64,000 nucleotides of DNA from Perognathus longimembris pacificus (lineage: Eukaryota > Chordata > Mammalia > Rodentia > Heteromyidae). The stretch covers positions 49,593,149-49,657,148 of the forward strand of contig NC_063166.1 of assembly GCF_023159225.1 (NCBI RefSeq), written 5' to 3'. The position numbers were made by a program, and so were the translations under genes. How positions within the stretch are numbered: the stretch's first letter is position 1; each line of letters opens with the position of its first letter. Positions 11,645-21,907 of the stretch are shown here, one piece after another. A model generated the notes under the pieces. It made no database searches. It worked only from the letters and a program-made list of their open reading frames with translations, and was not told the DNA's origin.

Positions 11645-11985
11645 TATATTTTTGTTACTATAATAAAATACTTGGTGTTGCATAACTGTATAAGGTAAAG
11701 AGGGGTTTCAATGGCTTACAGCTCTGGAGGTTCACAGACCCAACACTGGCATTGGCTGGGCTCTGGTGGGGACAGCATGATGGATGTCATCACAGTGGCA
11801 TCTGCACACGTGATAGGGTGGGAAGCGCATCTTAAAACAAAATTCAGGGATCATTCTCATAACAACTTGCCCTGACGAGAACTAATCTCTTCTGAGGGTA
11901 ACACCTCGAATGACCTGAAGACCTCCCACTAGTGCCCACTCTCGCTTAAAGACCCAGCAGCTCCTTTACAGCACCCAACCCATAG
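11645..11985 (-). mobile_element. MaLR-type LTR (MST/MLT1-like), antisense
   Basis: On the + strand it reads like the reverse complement of a THE1/MST-class LTR: TTGTTACTATAATAAAATAC, then GGCTTACAGCTCTGGAGGTT, a CATGATGG segment and TGACCTGAAGACCTCCCACT. Boundaries are approximate and no target duplication was found. Confidence 0.65.
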
Positions 11986-12139
11986 CAGCTCACAGTGAGC
12001 CCCATATATGCAATCATCCATCAGCAGAGCAGTCACTGTGCTTTCCATGTATGTGTATGTATTGCTTCTACATCCCTCCAGATATCCATCAAATGCATGC
12101 TTTGTCTACATAGACAGTCTGCATAAAGAAGCATTCTAG

Positions 12140-12349
12140 TTGGGGCTGGGGATATGGCCTAGTGGCAAGAGTGCTTGCCTCGTATACATGAGGCCCTGGG
12201 TTCAATTCCCCAGCACCACATATACAGAAAACGGCCAGAAGTGTAGCTGTGGCTCAAGTGACAGAGTGCTAGCCTTGAGCAAAAAGAAGCCAGGGACAGT
12301 GCTCAGGCCCTGAGTCCAAGCCCCAGGACTGGCCAAAAAAAAAAAAAAA
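12140..12349 (+). mobile_element. IDL-Geo SINE with target duplication
   Basis: Complete dimer. The ID-like half has an A box TGGCCTAGTGG and a near-perfect B box GGTTCAATTCC. The Geo half starts about 12230 with GGCCAGAAGTG. A 15-A tail follows. AGCATTCTAG at 12130-12139 and 12355-12364 is the target duplication. The right flank has a small extra AGC near the tail. Confidence 0.93.
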
Positions 12350-12364
12350 GAAGCAGCATTCTAG

Positions 12365-13439
12365 AATTCTTTAGGGGGGACCTATAACAAGGTAACTTTC
12401 TCAGTCATCTGCCAGTTCTGCTCACCTTCCCTCTGTGGCTGGGTATTCATTGGCTATTGCTGAGTACATTCTTCTTCCTCCCTCCCCAGAGCCCATGGCA
12501 TCACCAGGAGACATCTATGGCCATCTGGTCACTTCCCCATCCTTGGTCCTCTTGCTTCCTGTGTGTTTGTCACTAGCTGTCATTCACATTGATAGATTGT
12601 CTCCTTTTTGTCCCAGAAACAAGATGAGATTCTCCCAACATCTGGCTTGTGGTAACAAGCTTTTCCTACTCTATGAAGTTGGAAGTGTGCCATCCAATGC
12701 CTTCAATTTAGGTTTTCCTATTGGACTTTTTTGGAAGGAAATTTCATTCTTTGCAATTTTTACCTTTGATTTACTTTTACCTTATCTGCCCAACCATGCC
12801 AAGTCACACCTACCTCCTGCAGTCACAACCTTCCAAGGTGTCCACTTACTGTAGTAAGTCACTCCAGTCTTGGAACCTGGAGGTAACCTGGCCATATATA
12901 CCTCTCTGGATGCAGTATGAAGTGTGGCTGGCCTCTTCTCAGCCCCAACCCTCTCAACAGAATGCTAACATGATTATTTTCTCTGCTTTGGCCAGCTGCC
13001 TCTTCTCCTATCTTTCCACTTCCCCAGCACCCAAGTGGAACCCTCTCATGCCTTTTCTATCCACAGATGGCTAAGAGCCCCGGTTAACCTGACTCCTGCA
13101 GTCTTCTATCTCTTGGGTTGACCCTTGCTTTGGCTCTATATGTCTCTATTCCCTGTGGTTCCCACTGATTTATGAACAAGATGCCCACAAAAGCTGACAT
13201 TCCTTGTGTCTGAAACGGACCTGGTCAGTCCAACCCTCCTGGCCATCAGCACTGTTCTGAGAAAGGTCCAGTCTGCAAAATGTAGCTTTGAATTGCTGCC
13301 CTGCTACATTTTTTTCTCAGTTTGTTTTTTCCTTAAATGGTACTGAATTGTTTGCCTCCCGGGTAAGATGTGCTAGATTAGATTGCTACTCTCAATTCTT
13401 CATTCCCTCCCTATTATACATTAATACACCCTCGCCCTT
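12365..13439. other. No gene recognised
   Basis: Pyrimidine-rich + strand with frames up to 139 aa at 12435-13074 in two overlapping phases. No domain, and no repeat I can name. Confidence 0.45.
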
Positions 13440-13790
13440 TATCTTTAGCTTTGAGATATCTATACTGACGTCAGGGCTAGCAGCGTGGCTTGCTTTGATG
13501 AATAAAATGTAGATGTGCTGCCAGTTTTAAGCCTAGGCTTTACGAGGCACCATGCCATGTGTTTCTGCTAGCTCTCCTTGTGCCCCTATAGGCTGCCATA
13601 AAAAAGAACATATCTCCAGGAGCCACAGCCTCTTCAGCCCAGGCCTCATAATAAGAACACAGGCAGATCCAAACTCAACAGAAGCCTGAACAATTCTAGC
13701 CTTGATCAGCCAAAAGATTGTTATATAGAAAAAATAAACAAAATGTAAAATTCCCCAAACCCCAGAATACCACATAACAGGTTGTAGTAA
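13440..13790 (+). mobile_element. Old MaLR LTR (MLT1-like)
   Basis: The order CTTGCTTTGATGAATAAAAT, TTAAGCCTAGGCTTTACGAG, TGTTTCTGCTAGCTCTCCTT and AACATATCTCCAGGAGCCAC follows a mammalian-wide LTR consensus I recall as MLT1-like. It contains a perfect CRE palindrome TGACGTCA at 13466-13473, which is not evidence of function in a decayed repeat. Confidence 0.55.
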
Positions 13791-13852
13791 TGCCTTGTTG
13801 TTGATGACTAGTAAGAAGCTGAGTTTGACCATTACTGGACTTTTTAGAAAGA

Positions 13853-13898
13853 TTTGCCTTAGCATATTCAAGGTTGTGGTTCCATCATCAACTTGTGC
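13853..13898 (+). repeat. Copy A of a 46-bp local direct repeat (ID-like sequence)
   Basis: Shares GCCTTAGCATATTCAAGGTT and TCCATCATCAACTT with copy B about 700 bp downstream. The shared wording departs from the ID consensus in the same way in both copies. Confidence 0.7.
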
Positions 13899-14044
13899 TT
13901 TCTGAATGGAAAAAGTGATCATGGCTTACCTTTCCTTCAATAAGAGAATGCCACCTATTTTCTAAGAGATCAAAGATGGAGGGTCTCACTTCCTTTAGCT
14001 GTCCCCTTTCTCTCTTTAATCTTCACTCAGCCACTGTGTCCTTT

Positions 14045-14265
14045 AAATGAGCAGAAGCTCTTTGACTTTGGTTACTACAATTTATTTTTTCCTTTGTTGT
14101 CTATGCTTTGAAGATCACATAGAAGAAACCACTGGCAAATCCAGTGTTATTTAAAAAAATAAAAAACAACTTCCTTCTTTTTGTCTAGGGATTTTACGGT
14201 TTTAACTCTTAGGTTTAGATCATCGATCTATTTTGAGTTGAGTTCCACCTTCCCCTACCTCAAAA
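14045..14265 (-). mobile_element. L1 ORF2 fragment, antisense
   Basis: AGCAGAAGCTCTTTGACTTT, CTTTGTTGTCTATGCTTTGA and TTTAGATCATCGATCTATTT match in order the reversed central ORF2 segment found in mammalian L1. Truncated at both ends. Confidence 0.65.
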
Positions 14266-14529
14266 AAAATCTTCAGCAGAATTGAGCCCCATTGCTTGAA
14301 GAATAACTCAATTTCATTCCCTTTTCTGGGTTACTTCCCTTCCCTAACTGATTGCCCCACTCGCTTGGTGGTGGTTTTCCCAAAAAATGATTTGCACCTG
14401 GATCCTTGTCACCTTAGGATCTGGTAAGTGGCACCTACTGAACCTGAATTTCTCACACAGATGTGGAATTATACACAGAACCACTAGTGTGGTAGATAGA
14501 ATATAGCACAGGACGTGAATATATCAAGA

Positions 14530-14632
14530 TTCAAACCCCAGCCCAGTAGTGGAGCACTTGCCTTAGCATATTCAAGGTTGTGGGTCCATCATCAACTTTG
14601 CAGAAAAAAATAACAATAATAATCAAACCACA
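14530..14632 (+). mobile_element. Old ID-like SINE
   Basis: AGTAGTGGAGCACTTGCCTT corresponds to an ID A-box region, followed by an altered B-box region and an A-rich tail with AATAATAAT. It contains copy B of the local repeat at 14558-14602. Confidence 0.55.
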
Positions 14633-15360
14633 GTGGCGACATATGCTGGTCTTACACAAATTAACATGAGGTTGTTAAACTACTTGGAAAAGTTGTTATG
14701 AGTAATAGAGAAACTATACAGAGAGTCCTGGCTCACTGCAAGCACTTCATGCTAACATGACACCTCACCACATTACATACTACTGTTCAGTTTGTGAAAT
14801 GTGAGACTCTCAGGTTACCCACAGAGCACATCGGCAGACCCACACATACAAGGATGGGAGGATGGCCTGTTTTGCAAAATAGACTCCGTTCTCTGTGCAA
14901 ATGAATCTTAATACAAATAGATGCACTGGCACGTTAAGTCAGGCAAGCAGTCCACTGAAGCCAGTGTTCTGTGAAAGATAGCAAGTGATGGTCAGTGAGA
15001 AAAGGTGATGCCAGCTCTCGAAGGCATCTTTCTTTTCTCTCACCATTGTCTCCATCTACCCTGTGCAACAACATTCCCCATCTGTGAGATGGAGACAGCT
15101 CCCTGTCTTATTCCTTCTCTCAGTCTCTATTCAGACTATGTACTTCCTAGCACTTTCTCCTCTGAAAATGCTCATAGGTATTTCTTGCAGTTCCTCTCCT
15201 CTGCAAATGTTGTTTTTCCTTTTGGTAGCCTGCAGAAACCTCTTCCAGACCTTTTTTCCTAGACCTTCTCTCACTCTTCCCTCCCACATAGTCCCTGGCT
15301 GCATGTGTTTCCACACTGTGTGTGGCCTTGTTCACGCTTTTTACTTTTTAAAAACTGCTT

Positions 15361-15582
15361 GGGGGCTGGGAATATGGCCTACTGGCAAGAGTGTTTGCCT
15401 CGTATACATGAGGCCCTGGGTTCAATTCCCCAGCACCACATATACAGAAAATGGCCAGAAGTGGTGCTGTGGCTCAAGTGGTAGAGTGCTAGCCTTGAGC
15501 AAAAAAGAAGCCAGGGACAGTGCTCAGGCCCTGAGTTCATGGCCTAAGACTGGCAAAAATAAATAAATAAATAAATAAAAAT
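15361..15582 (+). mobile_element. IDL-Geo SINE, young, with 13-bp target duplication
   Basis: Full-length dimer with a tail of AAATAAATAAAT units. The 13-bp AAAAACTGCTTGG at 15350-15362 and 15583-15595 is perfect and fixes both ends. Left half: A box TGGCCTACTGG (one change) and B box GGTTCAATTCC. A long open frame that ends in this SINE (15063-15566) is not a gene. Confidence 0.94.
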
Positions 15583-15598
15583 AAAAACTGCTTGGAAG

Positions 15599-16773
15599 AC
15601 ACTAAGATGGCAGAACGCAATTCAGAACCACATACTTGCATCTCCATGAATCAGAAATAAAAACTAAAGTATACAACTACAAAAAAAGGTGGGATAAGTT
15701 AGCAAACTTGGGGAGGGTACCAATAAAATCTAGACATATTTGATCGGAGAAAAACAAAACAAGCTTTACATATAGAAAAGAAAACTGCTCTGCAGCTGTG
15801 TCCCCAGTATGGAACAGGAGAGAGGGAGCTGGGTGCACTTTCCACAACCACTAGATAAGGAAGAACTCCTTCCAGCCCAGTAACATAGACCAGTAAACAC
15901 TGGTCCTCTGGCTGGGCCCTAACGAAACACAGAAGACCATACTCAGGCCCAGAGTGATTACATGAGCAAATACATGTACAAATCGAAAGCCTTTCAATAT
16001 GCAGCTAACAGAATGGGAAAGAAATCAGGAAAACAATTCCATTCACAGTATCCTTAATAAAACAACTATAAAACCATGAAAAAACTGAGGAGGCTACCAA
16101 GACATGGAAGTAACTCACATGTTCATATATTGGCAGAAATATCATAAAAATGGCTATCGTACTGAAAGCAATCTATAGACATAATGCCATGTTTATCAAA
16201 ACTTTAATGCCATTCTTCACAAAAATATGAAAATCAGTCCAAAAATGGATACAGAAAACACATTATATCCAAAGCAAACCTGAGCAAAACAAAAGTAATG
16301 CCAGAGGTATCACAAAACCAGACTTCAAGCTATATTACAAATCCATAGTAACTAAAACAGTATAACAATGGCACAAAAAAAAAAACAGGCACAAAGACCA
16401 AGGAACAGAAGATCAGTGAAACAGAACAGAGATTTGGAAATAAAAACCACACAGCTACAGCTACCTACTTTCTATAGACTATTACCTAGCCATAAATAAA
16501 AATGAAACTATATCATTTGCCTATGCCATATGCAAACTATGTCATAGATGGAACTCTTAATAATCATGCTTGAAAAAGTCAAGTATCAAATATTCTTGCC
16601 CATTTCTGTAATATAGATCTAAAATAATAAGGAGGAAAAAGAGGAGGAAGAGAAAAAGGAGTTGGAGGAGAGGGAGGGGACGTGAAAGTAAAAAGGGGAC
16701 TATCTGGGAGATTCATCAGGAAGAGGAGAGGAAGGAAAGGATGCAGAGGAAGGGGTAAAAGGATCAAAGGATA

Positions 16774-16807
<34 letters not shown>

Positions 16808-16985
16808 ATGTATGAATGAAAGTCACCACAAACTGTTTGGAGTAGGGGGAAAAGGTAAGAGGGGACTGGGAAAGTAAGGGAGAGATGAACCTGTTCAAAG
16901 TCCATCATTGGCCTGTGTGTGATTATCACTTGTATTACTTATGTATGCTAGTTCAAAAGTAAAATTTTTTAAATATCAAAATTTT
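15599..16985 (+). mobile_element. Internally deleted, decayed L1
   Basis: It starts with CACTAAGATGGCAGAACG; AAGATGG at an L1 5' end recalls the YY1 site of mammalian L1 promoters. After about 390 bp that I cannot place, sequence from 15985 to 16600 matches the reverse-transcriptase side of ORF2 (a MAILPKAIYR-like segment near 16150, GGIT-DFKLYYK-like near 16310) with frameshifts and stops. It ends in a G/A-rich 3'UTR-like region and an AT-rich tail. ORF1 and the start of ORF2 are missing. A (CA) tract sits at 16778-16805. Confidence 0.6.
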
Positions 16986-17256
16986 ATTCATTTAGAAGTT
17001 ATAGCATGTTCTTTAAACAAGTATTTTCATTTAAAAAAATGCTTAGTCTAGGTACTTGTAAAATGTGCAGCAAGTATCGCAATGATTTAGCCAAAGTACA
17101 TACTCATAGGACTCCCAGCTGAAAAGATGAAAACACATAATGGCTCTTCCTCTTCCTTTGCCTGTCTACATAAATAGCCTCTGGTGCCCAAACAAAGTTT
17201 AACTTGGCTTAAAACCTTTCTTCGTAACACAAACTAACATAACGTTAGCCTCTGGC

Positions 17257-17261
<5 letters not shown>

Positions 17262-17331
<70 letters not shown>

Positions 17332-17363
17332 TCTTTCTCTCCCTCTCTCTCTCTCCCTCTCTC
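17262..17363. repeat. (TC)n microsatellite
   Basis: About 66 bp of pure TC followed by 36 bp with C and T interruptions. All pyrimidine on the + strand. Confidence 0.98.
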
Positions 17364-17516
17364 ATTCCCACTTTCACTCTTTTTCCTTCCCTCCCTTTTT
17401 TTGTATATCTCTTGATTTTATGTAGTAAGTAAAAAAAAAACAAAAAAACGGAGTTATCATCAACTAATGATTAACATAGTCCTAGCAATACTCTGATGTT
17501 TAAAAATACAGGATAA

Positions 17517-17632
17517 GCCAGGCCCTGGTGGCTCACACCTAGCTACAGTCTGAGATCTGAGAATCACAGTTCAAAGTCAGCCAGGGCAGGAAAGACTGAG
17601 AGACTCTTATCTTCAATTAACCCCTAGAAAAT
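17517..17632 (+). mobile_element. B1-like SINE head and linker, Geo half missing
   Basis: CCTGGTGGCTCACACCTAG, then TCTGAGATCTGAGAATCACA and CTCTTATCTTCAATTAACCC. It stops at the AGAAAA junction where the Geo half would start. Confidence 0.7.
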
Positions 17633-17644
17633 TGGATTTTTCAG

Positions 17645-17765
17645 CTCATGTAACTCCTGTTGTATCTTCCCAGTACTGCCTTTGTAGCCTGAAAATAGCT
17701 ACAATTACAAGTCTATGGTTGGGCCTATATTTGACCCATGGATTTGCCAACCATGGTCTAGGTTA
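17645..17765 (+). mobile_element. hAT-type non-autonomous DNA transposon remnant
   Basis: TGCCTTTGTAGCCTGAAAAT, then CAATTACAAGTCTATGGTTG, and a terminal TTTGCCAACCATGGTCTAGG resemble the end of the mammalian element with CAGGGGTTGGCAAACT termini. Only one end is seen. Confidence 0.5.
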
Positions 17766-17929
17766 TAAGCCAAAATTTCTCCTTGTTTTTATTTTCTTTA
17801 TCAACACAGCCCTTCTCCATCTCAATTTTTGCCCTGAAGAAGTCACCCTCAGGCCCCAAACACTTCAGCTCAAGTCCCCAACATCCTAAAATGACCCAGT
17901 TTGGTCAAAAGCACATACTTGTATTTCTG

Positions 17930-17985
17930 GTACATGTGTGTGCACGTGCGCGTGTGTGTGTATGTACATACATACATACAGATGA
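17930..17985. repeat. Mixed TG/CATA simple repeat
   Basis: Alternating TGTGTG with GCGCG interruptions, then a short CATA run. Confidence 0.8.
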
Positions 17986-17999
17986 CTTTTCTAGTCTTA

Positions 18000-20200
18000 A
18001 AGTGCTATATGTAATGCAACTAATTCTTTAGCCAAATCATCACTTCTCTCCTTCCTTTCATTTGGTTATCTATAAATGTCACAGTTCTTTATCTTTGACC
18101 TCCACTCTTTGGGTTGTAGCCATTTTCTTCCTTGTGCAAATGAAAATAAACCAACATCCCATACAACTGGTTAAAAAGTTCAGACTAAGTCCGTAAGGCT
18201 AATTATTTCACATTGCTAGCTCTATCCCAAGCCAGACAGCTGCTTGATAGAATCTTGGAAGCTAAAGCATCGTCTCTTCTCTTCCTTGCCCCTTCTCTTC
18301 CATCCCTTTACTCCCTGAGAGATTAAAAAAAGGTTTCCATGATTGACTAAGAGGAGGCATCTAAGGCAAACTTTTACCTCACTGAGCTTTCTCCCCTCTC
18401 TAGGTGAGGCCTGGAATTCTGACACTGTTAGCAAATTTTCCCTTCTACTTAGAGTCATAGCACAAGATGCTTACTAGTTACAACCCCACAGGACATGGCT
18501 ATCTTGTGGAAGTATTCCCTCCTCACCAGCTACAATGCAGGTAATGTGTATTTCAACCCATTAAAATAAAATTAGAGCTTGCAAGACATGAGGTATTCAC
18601 ATCTGTTATTTTCAAAACACAACTCATACTTGGTTTTAAGTCAGACTTATGCTAACTCATATTTAGGGGATAAAACATGACATATTGATGTGTATACTCC
18701 CATCTCTAGATAGTTATGGTGGCAGAGGGTAAAAAATCGTTGAGATTACTTTCAGTAGATAAAGTCCCATTTGTTCACCTCAGGGACAATAACTAACATG
18801 AATCCTGTCCCAGGGGAGCTCAAATCCAGAAGCAAGATGGCAGTCATCAAAATGAGAAGCAGAGTTGACAATAGCAGGGAAATGTCACTGCGCCATTCCT
18901 GCTGTGTGAAATGTTTGCTTTTCTGCCCTCTATTTTCTCCCCCCACCATCGCTGGATCTTCATCATGTTCAGAATTCCATCTGGGTGTCTTCTGAATTCA
19001 TCTGCTCCTGGCTCCTGCTGCCCTGCTTTGTTTTACATTCACCCATTAAAAGTTTGCTCCCAGACTCTTCTTGGAAGTTTACAAGTTGTAGTTTGAGACT
19101 GTGCATTGAGTTCCTTTGTCAGGAGAAATCTGTGTGAGCAGCTCAGACAGGGCTGCCTGCCTTGCATCCCCACTCCTTCATCACCACACAACAGCCCTGT
19201 AACCCACAGGCAGCTCAGCTGGACCTAGGAAAGTTATCTGTATTCACGGATGACCAGCAATAAGTTACTCAAGTGCAGAAACTTCACACAGCCACTTCAT
19301 GTACTCATTAATTTTGAGCCAGAGATTCAGGAAGAGATCAACAGTGAATTTCTCACTTGGAGTCTCTCTAGTGATCCTCATCAGATATCTTCCCAAGTTT
19401 TTTCTTTTTAATCTTCCAAATGTTCACTGGGCTGTACATCCAAGATGACTTGCCTGGCTGACAGAGGATGCTGGCTCATAACTGAAATCTCAGCTACAGC
19501 TTCCAAGTAGAGCATCTACACACTTATAGGTATCTCTGTATGTGGCTGTGCTTCTGGTTCATGCAGCCTGGCATCACTAGTGAGCATCTTGAGGGACATG
19601 CCCACAAATAAGTGTTCCAAGAAACCAAAGTGGAAACAGTAAGGTGTCTTCCCGGGCCACAGAAGCTGCTCAGCCTCCTGTATGCTTCAAGTGGTTCACT
19701 AAGCCCACCGGAAAAGGAAAAGACACAGACTCCATCTCTGAGTGGAAGGAGCCATTTCAAAGAATTCCCATCCCCTTTGAAGGTCCAAAAGAGTAGAACC
19801 TTACTCCTATTGAATGAACACCTGCAGAAGCCAAATCACAACAATGTCTGCGCCAGGAACTGGGAGCGGCTCCTCCAAGACAGTGGAGGGAGGGCATCCC
19901 TAATCTGGGAAGGAAATGGCTTGGTGTGGTGGGATGAGGAAAGTTGGACTTCTTCAGTGTATTGTGAAGATGACATGGAATTAAATGAGAAACATATAAT
20001 TGTGTATACATGTACATGTACATTACACACATATATGTATATATGTGTATATAGAGAGATCAATATAGATACAGGTGATGTCTGCACAAGGCCCATAGCC
20101 TACAAGTAGAGAGAAATGTGGCTACAAAGCTGTAAGAGAAGACCCTTCTAATTGCTAAAAAATAAAAAATAAAAAATCAGATCTTTGTCTTATTCAGGCT
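18000..20200. other. No gene or named repeat; one ATGT-rich tract
   Basis: Frames up to 165 aa at 19612-20109 have shadows on the other strand. A TGTACATG/ATATGTGT-rich stretch lies at 20004-20058. Two to three degraded B1-like words occur near 19470-19510 but are too short to call. Confidence 0.45.
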
Positions 20201-20560
20201 ACTGTGTGGTTCCTTGGGAAAGAGATGATCGATGATAGATTCTTTCTCCTCTGTTCTCCCTTTTCTTTCTACCTTCTTTCTGCTCCCTGCCCCTCTGCCT
20301 CCCTTTCTTTTTCTCTCATTCTTTCACTTTTGGTTGTACTTACACTTCCAGTTCCAAGCTGTCAATATGGGGTTTCACCTGCTTCCCTTGGGATGCAAGC
20401 TTCAAGGTCACCCCTGCCTCAGGCTGGAGCTTCCACAGTGAGCTCTCCAGCATTGGCCAGTGCTAAGAGCACAGCGGTTTGGGGTGGGCTCTGTCTTTCT
20501 CTAGGTAGAAGAGGTGGAGTTTGTGTATCTCTGGGGAGTTCCCTACTGTTGGGCACTGGC

Positions 20561-20610
20561 TATACCTTTAAGGTATATATATAAGCCTTTAAGGACCTTT
20601 AAGGTCCCTA
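20561..20610. promoter_or_regulatory. Palindromic CCTTTAAGG cluster with TATA-like core
   Basis: CCTTTAAGG occurs three times in 50 bp, around TATATATAAG. The first and last sit in perfect inverted repeats, TACCTTTAAGGTA and GGACCTTTAAGGTCC. It is one base short of an SRF CArG box. Whether it acts is unknown; no gene start is visible downstream. Confidence 0.3.
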
Positions 20611-20719
20611 GAGGCCTGCCTCTTCTCCCGCCCTGGGGCTGCATGGCTGTTAGCCACTCCTACCTTTTCCCCAGCCCCGCCTCCCGTCTCAGAGCACATG
20701 GATATCATAATGGCGCCCA

Positions 20720-20945
20720 GCTGAGCCCAAGGAAGCAGTCCTGTGGGCTGTGATCTCTGCCTCTGGGGGAAGTTCTGTGACATCACTGTGGTGGACAGCC
20801 CAGATCAGCCTATCACTAGTGACTTCAGATCGCTCCCCTTCCTACCGCCATTACTGTCATATAAACCCCCTCCCCTGAGTAAACCAGTGGAAGTTCCAGA
20901 AGCTTACCCCGAGGCACCTGCGTGTCCTGTGTCCTTCATTTCAGG
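20720..20945 (+). mobile_element. Possible LTR fragment with core promoter and tail signal
   Basis: CATATAAACCCCCTCCCCTG has a TATA-like element, followed at once by AGTAAA, a variant poly(A) signal, and then a GC-rich stretch ending CCTTCATTTCAG. A TATA box placed just before a poly(A) signal is the layout of an LTR U3/R boundary. TGACATCAC lies upstream at 20778-20786. I could not find LTR termini or a target duplication. Confidence 0.3.
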
Positions 20946-21181
20946 GGCAGGAGGGGGCTGTTCTCACGTCTACACACTGCCAAGGTTTGCACATTGGGCC
21001 ACACTCCAGCTTTCCACACGGCCTGGGAACACGTAGGAGGGTGAAAGGGGTCCCGACACCCTACCATGGGGAAGCCATGAGAAGAAGTAGAAACCCACTT
21101 CTCCACCACTAGTGTTTCTTTGTCCCCTGGTGCCACAACTCTCCTTGCTTCTTTCAAAGAGTGTGACACCACTGTGTTAAC

Positions 21182-21348
21182 TGGCTGGGAATATGGCCTA
21201 GTGGCAAGAGTGCTTGCCTCACATACATGAAGCCCTGGATTCGATTCCCCAGCACCACATATATAGAAAATGGCCAGAAGTGGAGCTGTGGCTCAAGTGG
21301 TAGAGTGCTAGCCTTGAGAAAGTCCAAGGCCCAGGACTGGCCAAAAAA
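21182..21348 (+). mobile_element. IDL-Geo SINE with internal deletion
   Basis: The left half is complete, with a perfect B box GGTTCGATTCC-like word (here GATTCGATTCC). The Geo half lacks about 40 bp between CCTTGAGAAAG and TCCAAGGCCC. First member of a cluster of three SINEs in the same orientation. Confidence 0.88.
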
Positions 21349-21359
21349 AAAGAATATAG

Positions 21360-21583
21360 GGTCAGCTGCATGCTGGGGCCTCATGCCTATAATCCTAGCT
21401 ACTCATGATCTGAGGATCATGGTTCAAAGCCAGCCCAGGCAGTAAAATCCATGAGACAGTTATCTCCAACTAACCACCAGAAAACTGGAAGTAGATCTGT
21501 CCACTAGCTAGCCTTGAGCAAAAGAGCTCAAAGACAATGTCCAGGACCCCCACATTCAAGCCCCACAACCAACAACACCAGAA
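21360..21583 (+). mobile_element. B1-like/Geo composite SINE inserted in the IDL-Geo tail flank
   Basis: AAAGAATATAG at 21349-21359 and 21584-21594 is a perfect 11-bp target duplication, so it inserted right after the tail of the preceding IDL-Geo. The Geo half is shortened (CCACTAGCTAGCCTTGAGC). Confidence 0.82.
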
Positions 21584-21610
21584 AAAGAATATAGAATATA
21601 AAAACTGAAA

Positions 21611-21830
21611 GTGGGCCATTAGAGGCTCAAGCCAGTAATCCTTACTATGCAGGATGCTGAGATATGAAGATCATGGTTCATAGCTGGCACAGGCAAAAAA
21701 ACTCATGAGACTCTTATCTCCAGTGAACTATGAAAAAGCCAGAAGTAGAGCTGTGGCTCAAGTGGTGGAGCACTAGCTTTGAGCAGAAAAACTCCAGAAG
21801 AGCACCCAGGCCCTGAGTTTGAGCCCCAAA
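21611..21830 (+). mobile_element. B1-like/Geo composite SINE leading into (AC)n
   Basis: Diverged B1 head (AAGCCAGTAATCCTTACTAT), intact Geo half (GTGGCTCAAGTGGTGGAGCA). The tail is replaced by an AC repeat. Confidence 0.78.
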
Positions 21831-21843
21831 ACACACACACACA

Positions 21844-21904
<61 letters not shown>
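21831..21904. repeat. (AC)n microsatellite at a SINE tail
   Basis: 74 bp with one T interruption at 21850. Begins exactly where the SINE poly(A) would be. Confidence 0.97.

Positions 21905-21907
<3 letters not shown>

Noticed and set aside
12140..12230. Possible tRNA gene with A and B boxes
   Set aside because: Box spacing and sequence belong to the ID-like SINE half; no cloverleaf acceptor stem can be drawn.
13466..13473. Perfect CRE (TGACGTCA)
   Set aside because: Lies in a decayed LTR with no other promoter element nearby.
15063..15566. 167-aa + frame
   Set aside because: Its C-terminal third is the IDL-Geo SINE; no domain, and a minus-strand frame overlaps.
19612..20109. 165-aa + frame
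   Set aside because: Ends in a simple repeat and is shadowed by two minus-strand frames; no domain.
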